NCBI GenBank assembly: GCA_034638255.1
Contig: JAWPGT010000014.1
Coordinates: 682,001 to 746,000, forward strand
Origin: Coprinus comatus
Lineage: Eukaryota; Basidiomycota; Agaricomycetes; Agaricales; Agaricaceae
Direction: 5' to 3'
Length of the DNA stretch: 64,000 nt
In this document: positions 34,804 through 49,843 of the stretch, in pieces
How positions within the stretch are numbered: position 1 is the first letter of the stretch
Layout of the letters: every line of letters starts with the position of its first letter
Position numbers and translations under genes: made by a program
The notes under the pieces: generated by a model
What the model was told of the DNA's origin: nothing
The model's input: the letters and a program-made list of their open reading frames with translations, nothing else
The model's database searches: none

Positions 34804-35965
34804 TCATACGCCAAGTTCTAGAGCCTCCTTCCATACCCGCTCAACAGCGGCCCAATATCTGCTTGGGTCAGTCCTAGCATGAGCTACGTGCATAGATTCC
34901 TTTCCAAACTTCTCTGCCCGAACAACATTCAACCCCGTCTTTTGTGCATCTTGAATATGTACCTCTACTGCTTCAGCCGGAATCATACTATCTCCTTCCG
35001 AGTATATATACAATCGTGGAGTTTGTTTGGTTGTCCAAGGTAGTAAATTGGGGTCATTTAAACGTGCTTTCAGAATTTGAAGAACGGTCTGTCTGCGGAA
35101 GAGGAAGTTGGCGGTGATTTGTAGGTAATATATAATCGTTATGAGTAATTTGGCTATAAAACGGGCGAAGGATTGATGAACAGCACTGGAAAATGCACGT
35201 TGGGTTCCTCGTAAACCACCGCTTCCAGGACAAGAATCGAAAATGATGGCGCTCGGAGTGTAAGTGAGTGCCATAGAAGGCGTGGTAGATTTTCGTTTTG
35301 CGATTACATTGCTGAGAGTTGTTAATTGAGAACAACCACCTGTGCCATGCGGTATATTAATAACCGTTAGGTTTAATATTGACAAACAACTCACCGTTGC
35401 TAAATGTATGAATAAGAACTCTATGCGATGGCGAGGGTAAGAGAGGCTCTAATGTCGAATATGTCGTCTCTCTAGTTGGAGGTATGCAACCAATTGCCTG
35501 TAGAGCTTCAACCGCAGGTTCCAGATTTTTATTCTACAAAACATATCCAGGGTAAGTTTAAAAGAAAATCCAACAAATAATGAATATGCATACTCGAGTA
35601 GACTCGCTACTCCAGAAGATAGCAGCTTCAGACCGAACGAGTAGGATGGTACTGTTAGGGTATAAATTATTGTATATTGTGATATATTTTTGAAGATGTG
35701 GAAGTTTGGCGCCCACTGAGTATATGCGTCAGTTGTTTTGGCAATACTATGAGATATTTCATTGAAACACATACTCCAGCCAAATAAGAGTATAGCCCTT
35801 TGGGATAAAGATTGGTTAGCCTAGGCCTCACGGGTACTTGTCGCCAAAAGAATGGAGCACTAACGTTGGGTGCGACGGATCCACAGCTTCCGCGTTATCT
35901 GGGCGCAGAAGGTGGATTCCCTGGCCAATCTTGGTTAAACCTTCGACAGATGTAGAGGAGCTCAT
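34804..35965 (-). CDS. TMEM53/DUF829 family alpha/beta-hydrolase-like protein
   Basis: The first exon reads MSSSTSVEGLTKIGQGIHLL; after short introns come AILLFGW, GAKLPHLQKYITIYNN, NSTILLVRSEAAIFW, SHRVLIHTFSNGGCSQL, IFDSCPGSGGLRGTQRAFSS and, near the end, PRLYIYSEGDSMIPAEAVEV and FGKESMHVAHARTDPSRYW. The LLFGW start, the FSNGG elbow, the FDSCPG strand and the SEGDSMIP/SMHVAH acid-and-His region match DUF829 (TMEM53; PaxU). Human TMEM53 is a nuclear-envelope protein; the fungal substrate is unknown. A hydrophobic stretch (LLITIIYYLQITANFLF) could anchor it in a membrane. Divergent from PPE1. Confidence 0.8.
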
Positions 35966-36315
35966 TCTAAGTCGATATATGCGCTTAGTTTGGCAGTAAT
36001 GGAGAGTTGGATACTGGCAACTGCGCGGAGTAGTTGTATCAAAGTATTCCGGTCCGGTTGATCAAATGTGCCGAAGACCGGTGAGTATAATCTACCGGAA
36101 TATATATATTCGTGAGAGGAATGGAATCATTCAGACATAATCACACAAGGGGAAAAGATAGATGAACAAGTCAGAACGGCGAGACGCAGAGAGACAGAGA
36201 GAATTGTGGCAGAATATTCCACGCAGAAGCCAGGTGTCCAATTAGCAGACTACCAAATAAGGGAAATATTAACCATTACGAAATAGGGGGGTCGACCTAT
36301 ATTCAATAATCAACC
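35966..36315. promoter_or_regulatory. Divergent promoter region, TMEM53-like / PPE1
   Basis: A 350-nt spacer between diverging genes with no ORF. Both promoters must lie here; no specific element is identified. Confidence 0.5.
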
Positions 36316-38015
36316 ATGTCAGATCTCTACCGTTCAGCTCTTAGTGCACGTTTAGCAAAGCTTCCAGCCGATATCCACACTCAAGACGAAGGCGATGAGG
36401 AATCAGAAGCTGCAGACTCTTTTGGTGAACTTCCGTCAACTCATTACACTGGTCTAGGCCCACCTGCAATGTAAGTTCTTTCTCTTTTCTCTTTCTCTCC
36501 TCTCTCAATCCACAATAGTCATTGATATTTATTTTTCAATTATTAAATAGGCCTTCTAGTCGTACACGCCAACGAAAAAAGAAAACACCAAACCCCGAAT
36601 TCTCACCAATTTCCGCATCAGGATACTTTAAAGAAGCCGTCCAAGTATCTGTTCCATCTAGAAACTTGGATGTAAGAGTATATTACACACCTCCCAAATT
36701 CTCAGATGGGACAGTACTAGTTTGTCATCATGGTGCAGGTTACTCTGGTCTTAGTTTTTCTTGTTTTGCACAAGAAATAAAGGACCAAACTGATGAAGAA
36801 TGTGGTGTATTGGCATTTGATGCTCGTCGTCATGGTTCGTTTTTTGTTTTGCTTGGGATGTTGGTATGTGTAGCCTCTTCGACTTCGATTCTGATCATTC
36901 TTTTTTTTTGTAGGAAAAACTACTTGTTCGATGGATGATAGTGATCTTTCAATCGATGTTCTCGTAGAAGACTTATATGAACTTCTCAAAGTGATATTTC
37001 CAGATCCCACTTCAACGCCGAGTTTATTGGTCCGTGTTTTTCTTTCATCGTCTATCTTATCCCATTCTCTTTCTTGTTACCAATAACTTATGATAATAAT
37101 AGCTCATCGGTCACAGTATGGGAGGATCAGTCGTAGTTCAAACATGCCCAAAACTTTTTGAACACAAATACAAGATTACCGGTATAGCGGTACTTGATGT
37201 TGTTGAGGGTATAATACACAGATTTGTTCCTTCTCAATTCTCATACTGATCACCTGTAAACTCAATCAGGTTCTGCCATTGAAGCCCTCCCACACATGCA
37301 TAGCCTCTTAAACGCTCGTCCAGAAGGATTCGACAGTATCGAAGAGGCTATAGAGTGGCAGTACGTATTTCTATATTACAAAACTACCTTCCTTTTCTCA
37401 CTCCTATCCATACATCTCGCAATCTCATATTTCCATTCATCATTCATTTTGTCTTTTTTTAAATTTTCATTTTAATAAACAGTGTAACAACCAACACAAT
37501 TCGAAATCCTAATTCCGCCAGAATCTCAATTCCATCAATACTAACACCAAAAGACGAAACCAATCTTTATCCATATCAATGGCGTACTCCACTTCGATCT
37601 ACAGCTCCATATTGGCAAAGTAAGATAAATCTTAAATCTTTTCATCTCTTTTCATTTCATTTTATAAAAAAAAATCAATCTACTCATCTTTTTTTTATAT
37701 AGATTGGTTCACAGGATTATCCAACAAATTCTTAACAGCTCGAACAGCCCGTTTACTTGTATTAGCAGGAACAGATCGATTGGATAAAGAACTTATGATT
37801 GGACAAATGCAAGGCAAATTTCAATTAGTAGTCATGCCTGGAACTGGACATATGATTCAAGAGGTCGGTTATTTTTTTCTTTTTACCCATTTCTGATAAT
37901 TCTGACCGTCAATTGTACAAAGGATAATCCAACAGGCTTAGCAGAAATCGTTATCGAATTCTGGCGTAGACATGAACGTGTTGTATTTGGAGTCAAGAAA
38001 GTCGGAGAATTGTAG
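36316..38015 (+). CDS. PPE1: Protein phosphatase methylesterase 1 (PME-1/Ppe1)
   Basis: Removes the C-terminal methyl ester from the PP2A catalytic subunit. N-terminus [20 protein letters not shown] with an acidic stretch, then [38 protein letters not shown] and [11 protein letters not shown]. After an intron, the nucleophile elbow [19 protein letters not shown] holds the catalytic Ser. [30 protein letters not shown] and the cap region follow, then [20 protein letters not shown] and the His-containing [11 protein letters not shown]. It ends [19 protein letters not shown]. All exons join in phase and the triad is complete; length is about the usual 400 residues. It converges on RIX7, with ends about 200 nt apart. 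Confidence 0.9.
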
Positions 38016-38212
38016 TTACAATAATATGTTAAAAGTGAACAACACTAAATGTAGCAAAAGATACTTTTAAAAAAACAACAAAAAAAAGAAAACAAGTTGA
38101 AACAAATTTGTAACTCAAAATCCCTCTATAATAATTGACTCGTAATTTCGACCTATTCCTTTTTTCTTTTTTGGTTATTGATCCAAAAAATCAATCTAAC
38201 ACATCCGTCCGC

Positions 38213-40899
<2,687 letters not shown>

Positions 40900-40964
40900 A
40901 GAACGGTTGAGTGCATTTGAGCCCTGTCTGCACTTTGATAAGACTCCGCAGAATAGTCAATTAA

Positions 40965-41438
40965 CTACGCACAGAAGTATCCATCTTGGCTGCAGTTAAT
41001 ATAAATACCCAAAGTTAGAAAATTATCCTCGACGACATTGTTTGGCTGCATCCCCTGGGGTAAACACTCCTGAGCCTCGGTCAAACGTCTTGCCGCTACG
41101 TTTGTCCATCTGGCCTTGACCTGGCCCCATGCCTGATAGAACTCATCAGCGAATCGCAATAAGATAGCGTCTTCCTTATCCGTCGCCAGAAGTAGTCTGA
41201 CGTCTTGTTGAATTTCCCTGGCCTTTAAAGCCATCCAATTGCTTGCCTTATGCCTCTCCAGCTCAATGGCTTTCTCTCTTCCTCGTATCACCTCTCGGGC
41301 TCCTCGGATAGGGAGCACTAAGGAAGATTCTCCGCCTATGCTGGCGTATGATAAACAAGACGATGCTCTGGAGATTCTGGCAACCTCGGGCGACACCCCT
41401 CGCGTCGTCACAGCAGAGGAAGATGCTCTAGTCCTCAA
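40965..41438 (-). CDS. Unassigned 157-codon ORF overlapping the permease 5' end
   Basis: An uninterrupted minus-strand frame. Its middle is convincing as protein: GAREVIRGREKAIELERHKA followed by SNWMALKAREIQQDVRLLLA and LRFADEFYQAWGQVKARW, predicted helical. I do not recognise the family. The first ~35 codons are antisense to the N-terminus of the DAL5-like permease, so the true start may be lower, for example Met at the WMALK position. It could alternatively be a 5' exon of RIX7, but I found no splice path in phase. Confidence 0.4.
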   Translation of the reverse strand: MRTRASSSAVTTRGVSPEVARISRASSCLSYASIGGESSLVLPIRGAREVIRGREKAIELERHKASNWMALKAREIQQDVRLLLATDKEDAILLRFADEFYQAWGQVKARWTNVAARRLTEAQECLPQGMQPNNVVEDNFLTLGIYINCSQDGYFCA

Positions 41439-44057
41439 GAGGATCGATCGCTAGTACAGTTTTCGTCCAATTATGCTGTTCTTGAATGCCGACAATATCT
41501 TAGTATCATGCCGATCATGTTTATTATTTATTTTCTGCAGTGTAAGTGACTCTAAGCAGCGCATATATTCACGTAATTCATGCGCTGGTAGATATGGACA
41601 AGCAAACATTGTCCTTTTCATCCGTCTTTGGTATTATTGGCGATGCGAACCTCGTCGGAAATGAATATTCAATTCTCGGATCTATCGTGTAGTTCGTTGT
41701 GCCCTTTCCTTTCTATTTGATCATTCAAAATGCCCATTCTTTCAATTTTTTTTAGTGTCGCTCAGCTCCTGTTACAACCAATTTCAGCATATTTCCTCGT
41801 CAAGTTTAGGCTCTCCATCTATATTCCTTTTATTGTAACATGCTGGGGTATTACCCTGACTTGCATGTCCGCTGCCCGAAATTTCATTGGATTATTAATT
41901 GCGCGCTTCATTGTGAGTTAAACTTAAACAACTCCTTCCTCCTTAATTTAACCTATAGCTGCTAGCTTGGTGCCCTAGAAGCATCTATTCAAGCAGCATT
42001 CATTCTCGTGGGTCAGATCTGGTACCGGCGACACGAACAAGGCTTCCGGATAGCCAGTAAGTGCTTCAACCTTCCACTCGGTAGCTCTACTAAACACGAG
42101 AATACCAGTATGGTACTCTAACAATGGTTGGGGAAATATCTTCGGAAGTCTCATCATGTACGGGATAGGACACATTCAAACGACCTCCCTCTTCAAATAC
42201 CAAATTATATTCTTGTTATTAGGTGGTGTCACTTGCCTTATTGGAATTGGCAGGTACTGTACAATGGCACTCCTGTCCCGAACTTCTTGTGAAAGTTTCA
42301 ACTAACGTCTCATCTTTCCTTTACCGCTTTTCTCAGTTTCTTCTTTTTCCCTGATAACCCTGCCAAATGCAAATTTTTATCACATGAAGACAAAATCATC
42401 GCCGTTGAAGTAACCACCTACATTTATTCCTTCTTCCCCCTAACTATTTACTTAAATATTTTCTTTTCATTAGCGGCTCCGTGCAAATCAACAAGGTCTT
42501 GAAACCAAATCTTTCAAAGCCTCACAAGCTATAGAAATGGTTATGGATTTGAAAAGTTGGTGTTGGATGGCTCTTATGTTTTTAATGGCCATTCCTACCG
42601 GTGGTATCTTGACTTTTGGTCCCCTCATACTGAAAGGTTTCGGTTTCGATCCGTGAGTGTTATTTATTCCTGATTCTTAGAAATACTAAATTATTGATGT
42701 GATTAGATTCAATGTTATGTTGTTCAACATCCCATTCGGTGTAATTCAAGTAATAGCCATCTTCAGCGCTTTCGTACGTTCTGTCTTTCTTCCATTCCTG
42801 ATACACTGCTAATCCTGATTTTTTGATCACATTTCACATTCTCCTAGTACGCAGCAAAACGATTCAGAATGAAGTCTCCTGTAGTTCTAATTGCATTAAT
42901 CCCATGCATAATCGGAACCAGTACGTCCCGCCCCTTTCCTCAATTGATGACAATCCAACAACCTAATTTTACTCTTACTCCTAATCTTACTCCTACTACT
43001 TCTACTCCCAAAAAACCACCCCAAAAAAAAAACTACAACAGCTATGTTACTTTGTCTAGGCAGAGAACCAAAACATCTTCCAGCTCTCTTAGGAGCATAT
43101 TACGTCCTCGGATGTTATAGTGCAATTAACCCGATACTGTATAATTGGCAATCCACTAATGTTGCTGGACATACCAAGAAAACTACTGTGCGTCAAACCT
43201 TTGCAATCTTCTTTATCACATTGATATCAATATACCTATATATTTACATTGCTTATATTGGTTTATTACAGACAACGGCATTTATGATCATGGGTTCAGT
43301 CAGTGGAAATATTGTGAGGATCTTACATCTTTTTTCACTTTTATATCTTGGGTTATACCCCACCACACCTCTCGTATTTTTCATTTTTCCAGAGGGGCTT
43401 CTTATAATTTTCTTTTAAACAGGTTGGACCACTCCTGTTCACATCCAAGGATAAACCACACTATACCAAAGGTACAATATACATTCTCCTTCTCATTAAC
43501 TTCTTACATTCCCGGTCCCGATCATCATATTTCTTTAAACAAATCGAGATTCGAAATGGATTCTCCCCGAATAATTAATGCAGCTTACTCATATATATTA
43601 TCGATTTACAGGACTCACAGCAATGGTTACATGTTTCTGTTCATGTTTCGTCTTGGTATGCTTAACCGCTACATACCTCCGTTATTTGAATAAACGAAAC
43701 ATGCAAAGAAGAATACGTCGTGGTAAAAGTAAGTTTCCCTTTCTACTTTTCTACCATTTAAAATCAACATTATTATTTGATGTATAGGTGCAGAAATCAT
43801 CGATTACTCTATGTTAAGTGCTCGTGAAGCCGAAGCGGCTCGTTCCAAAGAATTGGCCAATGCTACAACGACCATGGCAGGTACCAGCGGGTCTGTGGCA
43901 GGTTCAAGCAAGAATGAAGGGGCACTTGTTGAAGTAGGAAAAAGAGCCTTCGAAGATATGACAGATCTGCAGAACGACGAATTCATTGTGAGTTTATCTA
44001 CTTTCTTTTACATACATACTCCCGCTCATTGTGGAATATATATAGTATGTCTATTAA
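41338..44057 (+). CDS. MFS permease of the allantoate/DAL5 (anion:cation symporter) family
   Basis: Start MLAYDKQDDALEILATSGDT; exon 1 continues TAEEDALVLKRIDRY, joins at 41.5 kb to IMPIMFIIYFLQ and then MDKQTLSFSSVFGIIGDANL and VGNEYSILGSIV, exactly the family's first two helices. Downstream: AQLLLQPISAYFLVKFRLSI, LGALEASIQAAFILVGQIWY, NGWGNIFGSLIMYGIGHIQT, FFFFPDNPAKCKFLSHEDK, WMALMFLMAIPTGGILTFGP, YYVLGCYSAINPILYNWQST, NVAGHTKKTTTTAFMIMGSV, GNIVGPLLFTSKDKPHYTKG and LVCLTATYLRYLNKRNMQRR. The last exon adds YVY. Twelve helices are expected. Family members import allantoate, nicotinate or related acids; the substrate here is unknown. About ten introns, all in phase. Confidence 0.85.
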
Positions 44058-44253
44058 AGCAGCGCCCAGTGCTTTGTTGGTAGATGTTATGATTGCGAAT
44101 TCCTACATTGGACCACTATTTGCTTCAGCCCCAATATGAACGTTGTGAACATTGTCCATGTAAATTCCTTTAATTAGAGTATACCCCCTTGCAAGTGTAT
44201 GCATTTGACTTTTAAAATAAATCCATCATATAATATGAATGGTACCCAGAATC

Positions 44254-45499
44254 TTAGGGGATACTATAGGCCAGCCAGGCTTGGCTGGATTGTATATCAC
44301 CGCCAACCCAATCACCCACGAATTGTGCCATTGCGGTCTTAGCAGCCCATCCAGATAGTATGACGAAAGTAGAGAATAAAGGATGTATGTCGAGGATTAC
44401 TGTTAACCTTGGTTAGGAAGACGCGACGAAATGAGAATTATGGATATCTACCCCGAAGACCAAATCCAGCAGACATTCCGCCTAGTATGTTGCGAACGAT
44501 CCATTCTCGATCAATTTTATCATCGTCCAGAATTTGTGACATATCAGAGAGGATCGACATGATAGTAGCATTTGGTTTCATAAACGCCTGTTCGATCCAA
44601 TCCGTCTGCTGAGCACTATTCGGTGATGAAGAGGTTGGTAGCCAGATTGTTAAAAGGAGAAGGAGGAAGAGTTTTGTCAATGAGGAATAGAAGAGGGTAA
44701 GTGGAATTAAAGACGGTTTGAATTCGCGCGCAATGTCAGACGGAGGTGAATTTCTACCACATATTCGATGGAGTAATTGTATGAGCTTGAGTATGGCGAT
44801 ACATGCTATCGTTATCCCTGTGTGGAATGCGATGGTCTCTACAATGTTGTTTCGGTGGATTATATGCTAATCAGATGTATCTGAACTGACCGGCTAAACA
44901 GCCAAAAAGGACGCGTAGAAAGCTTTGTATAATTTCGCTCGTCCATGGTGAGTGTTGAGATAGTCGACCAGGATCTACGTAGTCATAAATTTGTCGGGTG
45001 TCTCTCTGAACATTGAAGTAGCTCACTAAGGTATGTCCAACGTATAACTAAATAGCCAATTAGCATAGACCACACATAAAATCAAGTTAAAGCGCATACA
45101 TGCATCTAAAGTAATCAGACCTACTCCCAACTTCAGCGTCCATATCCAGCGCTCCCTTGTACGGCTTGAATCTGGCCTGCGACAAGGAACATGATTCTTG
45201 GTATCTTCGGCCTTCTCACACTTTCCAGCATTGGCACGCCGTGATGGGCTACCCCTATTATAAAGCAAATGTCTATATACACCAGGTTTGAGCAGAATAA
45301 GATCAAGTAGGATGGTCAGCGAGTCGTGTTCAACGTAGGGGTCGGCAAAGGCGTGGCATTTTGGCTGGCAATGGAATCAGAGAGAGAGATAAAGCCATAA
45401 AGCCTAGCTTACGCATTGTTCTAGTCGAAGGTTATATGCAGACTCGTAGACGGTGTAAAGGTAAGGGGTGTAGGTTGTGCATGTAGTACAAATGGGCAT
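44254..45499 (-). CDS. ARV1: ARV1 lipid-homeostasis ER membrane protein
   Basis: ARV1 acts in the ER in sterol distribution and GPI-anchor synthesis. MPICTTCTTYTPYLYTVYES supplies the first CxxC; after a GTAAGC intron the second pair is in LEQCPKCHAFADPYVEHDSL, followed by TILLDLILLKPGVYRHLLYN. That zinc-binding, DPYVEHDSL and LLKPGVYRHLLYNR order is diagnostic for the ARV1 homology domain. Hydrophobic helices follow (FHTGITIACIAILKLIQLL and SSLTKLFLLLLLTIWLPTSS). The last exon (44399-44254) restores the conserved VILDIHPLFSTFVILSGWAA and ends SQAWLAYSIP. A stop would appear at 44438 if the final GTAGAT intron were retained, so exon use there matters. Confidence 0.85.
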
Positions 45500-45969
45500 T
45501 ATTTCATTACCTTGAAAACCCCTGATCATGACGTTGATGCGCGGTGCACGTGACATAATGCTAAATATACACACATGTTGCCTTTCCCTCCTTCCCTATC
45601 ATGCAATCGCGCACAAGATTCGTCCTGGACTCTTTGAGCTTGATTTTCTACCGGATTGCTATTAAAATTTCTACTTCCTGTGCTCTCGAACCACTGCGTT
45701 TCTATGGAAAATGAATTTGCGGGCTCTGGCTTGTCTGGCTACCAGCAACACATCCGGCTATTATAGCTATGATACTCTATTTGTTTCTTGAATTGAAGGT
45801 ACTGAAATATCTTAACAAAATAACAAAAATGAGTCATTACCCGATATACCCTTGAAGAAATGATCTGACCCAACCCTTGGTTCCACGAGTATATAAAGGT
45901 GAGTAGACAGCGCCTTCTCTTGGTTTCTTACCACCACCATCACTCCCACTTCAATTCTCATCCTCCCTT
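45500..45969. promoter_or_regulatory. Divergent promoter region, ARV1 / DUF4139 gene
   Basis: A 470-nt spacer between diverging genes. TATATAAAGG near 45891-45900 lies about 75 nt before the DUF4139 ATG and is a plausible TATA element. Confidence 0.45.
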
Positions 45970-47919
45970 ATGTCTGGACACTCCCAAGATAATGAAGACC
46001 CTTCCCTTATTTACACCATCGAGCTTCAGCCTTCACTTAATAGTGAGATTGCTTCTGTCAATCTCTATTCCGGTAGAGCAGAAATTGCTCGGGTCTTCGA
46101 GGTTAACTTGGAGGAGGGAGAGAACCAAGTGATCATATCCAAGCTCCCCAACGCCATGGACAAAGATTCTTTAAGGTATGAGACTACATTTATCTTCCCT
46201 GATTTGATGCTCAAGGTATTCAAATTCTTAGGGTCGAAGGAAAAGGTCAAGCAATGATACATGATGTTATCATCTCCGAGTTGGATGAACCATTGGCTAA
46301 GGACACGCCAGAGCTGCTGGAACTCAAGGACAGAAAGAAACTCGTGGAAGCTGCACTGGAGAGGTGCGATAGAACAACGAAATCACTCGAAAGTTACATT
46401 GGCTCTATCAACGTTGAGCATCTTGAGGTTTCAAAGTTGGATGACGTATTGGACGCCTACAATGAAGTTGGGTCCAAGATGAATCAGCGAGAACAAAAGC
46501 TTGAAAAAGAGTTGGAAGAATTGACAATCGCGATTGAGAAAACAGAAGCTAAAGAAGAGGAAATTGCCTCCAGAGGCAGATTGTTTGTCAGAGTGGTTGT
46601 TCTCGTCCACGCAACTGAAGCGACCCGTGTTGCATTGAAACTCATCTACGGTAGCTCTTCTCGCCTTTGTCCTCACCTATGGGCTAACACACAACCTTAG
46701 GTGTTGCTGGCGCAACATGGGATGCGAAATATACTATTAGAGTCGATTCCACAAAAGAAGAACAAATGATTACCGTCGTTTACAAGGCAGCAATTATCAA
46801 TAAGACAGGAGAAGTGCGCATCTTTCCTGAACTGATCACAACGGGTGTGCTAACACGAAGTCACAGGCATGGAACAATACACCTCTCATACTCGAAACAA
46901 TTAAACCTGCATTTGATCTTACCTTCCCGGCACTATATACTTGGAAACTGGGTAGCGCTGGTAGTGGGGGAGGCTTAGGACGTGGTGGTGCTAAGCGTCA
47001 CCGGAAAGTTATCACAGAAGATAGTATCGGCTATTACGATTTGGATATCACTTCTAAGGGTAATGTTAGTGCTACCTTCAGTGTTCCTGGGAAAGTAACT
47101 ATCCCGTCGGATGGCGCATATCACAATGTCACTATCTCTCAACTCGAGTTGGAAGGCTCTCTGTTGTGGGTCACCATCCCCAAGGTTGACCGTCGTGTTC
47201 ATCTCAAAGTAAGGGACCACTTTTTGAAACATGCACTGCCTGTATCACTAATATTTATCAGGCGCAAATCAAAAACACCTCAGACTATACACTTGTTCCT
47301 GGAGAAGCTAGTATCTACGTTGACGGGAGCTTTATCTCTCGAACTGAAATCGACCTTGTGAATGCTGGAGAAACGTTCGAATGCCCACTTGGGTGAGTTC
47401 CGCCAAGCTCAATTATCTTCAGGATCGTTAAAAACAATGTCTTGAAACAGTATTGATCCGACAGCTCGAGTTACATACCATCCATATACAAAGAAAATTA
47501 CAAAATCCGGTTTCTACAGCAAAGCAACTACTCACACTTTCTCTCGACGTATAACAGTAACCAATACTAAACGCGTACCAATCGAACGTCTCAAAATCGT
47601 TGATAATATCCCAGTCGCATCAACACCAACCACCACCGTGAAATTATTAGAACCTAATCTTACTCTTCCTGCATCTCTGACACCAACAAAGGTCGAACGT
47701 GATGAACATTCATCTATTGGAAGTGTTATTCATGCACAATGGGATGGAACGGATGGATTGAAACCGGATGTTGAGACGTTGGGGAATATGGGAATGGTGA
47801 ATTGGGTTTGTAAGATTCCACCTCAGGGTCAGGTTTCTTCAACTCTGAAGTGGGAGGTCTTAACTACCTCCGTTGAGGATATACATAATTTGGACCCCAT
47901 TGATCAGGTTAAATACTAA
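45970..47919 (+). CDS. DUF4139/DUF4140 (mucoidy-inhibitor-A-like) protein
   Basis: N-terminal DUF4140: SEIASVNLYSGRAEIARVFE, VIISKLPNAMDKDSLR and EGKGQAMIHDVIISE. A coiled coil follows (LKDRKKLVEAALERCDRTTK and KMNQREQKLEKELEELTIAI). DUF4139 begins at YGVAGATWDAKYTIRV and continues VVYKAAIINKTGE, joined over an intron to AWNNTPLILETIKPAFD, then YYDLDITSKGNVSATFSVPG, YTLVPGEASIYVDGSFISRT, IDPTARVTYHPYTKKI, HTFSRRITVTNTKRVPIERL and a C-terminal MVNWVCKIPPQGQVSSTLKW. No frame break. The family is widespread in fungi, probably cytoplasmic, with no defined biochemical activity. A truncated relative lies at 58.6-59.0 kb. Confidence 0.85.
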
Positions 47920-49160
47920 GGCTTGAATGTTGATTTTTTTTTTTCACATCTGTCAATTGAATTGATTGAACCTCCAAAATTTGAGACTTGTCCAGGGTAA
48001 GGAAATGCCGCCGGATACCACTGAAAGTGACAAGGCTTGAATACCATTGTACCTGGTGCTACAGGGTGGTGTTAGGGAGGTATGAACTTGGAGAATATAT
48101 GACCAGGAGCGTCTGAGGAACGAAACTGAATACCATTTTGTATTGATAATTTATAAGCAGGATTGATATGCGGGGAAAGAGTGTCTGTAAGGACATAAAC
48201 TACCCTGCACATTCAAATGTAATTAAGGATTGAAGAATGCGAATTTCGTGATGGAGTATATTCAGGGCCAGCGGGGCTATCCATTATCAAGTTCAATATT
48301 CAGTCTATAGGGCTGGAATACATATGGGAAGGGTGGTGTACAGGACAATCAATACTTATGAAAGGCAGGGGTGGTCCACCCCTTATACCCTAACCGAACA
48401 GGACTCCTCGAGTCCTACATATCCTACCTTGAATAGCTCTACTTACAGTTACTGGCTTATGAAACATTGGCCTAGCGTGACTCGTCCGTCAAGTATTTAG
48501 GGCTTTAATTTCAAGACTGGTCTTAAGTCCTTGACTGTGGTAGAGTACATACAGTCAATTACCGGCCAATGGGACAGTTGAATTGAGTCGCCTCGGAGAA
48601 ATACTTAATGTTGCTTAAAAATCTGAAAAATATATGAAAATATTGCTTTGCTTTTTTGGCTATTGCATTGACTGAGTTCTAGTCTATCGGAATTATTTGA
48701 GGTAGTAAGTTTTTACAATATATAAGGTCAGTGTTTATCACAATCTACGTCAGCCATTAGGACAGTCACACTACCACTCTATAATCTCATCTTTTCATGA
48801 GATGAGTGTCTAGAAGCATCAAGCCAGGGTATATGCATATATTTATCTGATATAGATGATAAAATGCATATAATTCAGGGTGGTGGGAGTAAAAGAATGA
48901 ATTTTAGTAGAAAACCGGGATTTGGTGTATTTTTGGACATAAAACTGATGTTAGTAGTAGCAGGAAGCAGCATAAACACTCCATATTTAAGGTGTAGATA
49001 GGCCTATATATGAGAAAGATATTGTACTAAAGTCCGAGGTCAAGAAATGTGGTGGGACTCTAAAAATTCATTTGTCCCATTGGCTAGTGGTGTCCCATCG
49101 GCCGGTGATTGACTGTAGAACCAGGGTCGGGCAGAGGGGCTTTCATTCCGCTTCACCCAC
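47920..49160. other. Spacer without recognised gene
   Basis: About 1.2 kb after the DUF4139 stop, with a poly-T run near 47934. No ORF or splice chain of note. A tRNA-like Pol III signature begins just to the right. Confidence 0.45.
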
Positions 49161-49173
49161 TTCGCTATTCCTT

Positions 49174-49256
49174 GTCGATTAGTGGTTAAATCGTCTCGTT
49201 GTGGTTTCACTGCTCTGAGAAGCCGGAAGTTCGAATCCTACCTGGGACAGCTTTTT
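49174..49256 (+). other. tRNA-like Pol III locus (degenerate tRNA or SINE head)
   Basis: A-box-like TTAGTGGTTAAATCG near 49179 is followed about 50 nt on by a good B box (GTTCGAATCC) and a TTTTT stop signal near 49252. Between them TCTCG-TTGTGGT and TGAGA can form an anticodon arm with GTG (His) and a roughly 10-nt intron-like insert. However, no 5' partner for the acceptor end CTGGGAC is present and the T-stem pairs poorly. So it is not a sound tRNA; a tRNA pseudogene or SINE-type head is more likely. Confidence 0.4.
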
Positions 49257-49843
49257 GCACATTGCAACATTGCAAACTTAATAGAATCATCCCACGAAAG
49301 AACAACCACTATACGTACTTCATGGTTCATATTCCATTTTTATCTCTCCTTGACCAACATTACTCTTCTTAAAAGATCATAAAACAGAGCATTCAAGCCG
49401 AAACTCCATCAACTTGTTTACCTTCAGTTTCTCGGCTTGAGGACAGAGGCACGTCATACCGAATTGTGATTGCGGATGTGAGATGGGACATACACAAGGA
49501 TACACAATGCACAACCTTGACTTAGCATTTTGCAATGCTGCCTGTCGATCCACTGGTCCCCGATCACTTCACATCATATGTATGGTACTCGAAACTTGAA
49601 ATCCATGATCAATCGATCATCAAACATCAATCGATTGGTACTTACTATTGTTTATTTCAATACAGTACCCAAAATAGCCAGTGGGGCATGTCATAAAATG
49701 CTACTAACATGACGATGAGGCCCAGTACAATGGATGAGTGGCGTGGCGACCGTGACTGACCATGACATGAGAAAAAGGACCTCCATGATCGTATATACAG
49801 TTCTGAAAATTGGGGTATAGGTGTGCCACTTATTAAGAACATC
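49257..49843. other. Spacer upstream of G-alpha-like gene
   Basis: Nearly 600 nt without a recognisable gene, presumably containing the promoter of the G-alpha-like gene. Confidence 0.4.
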
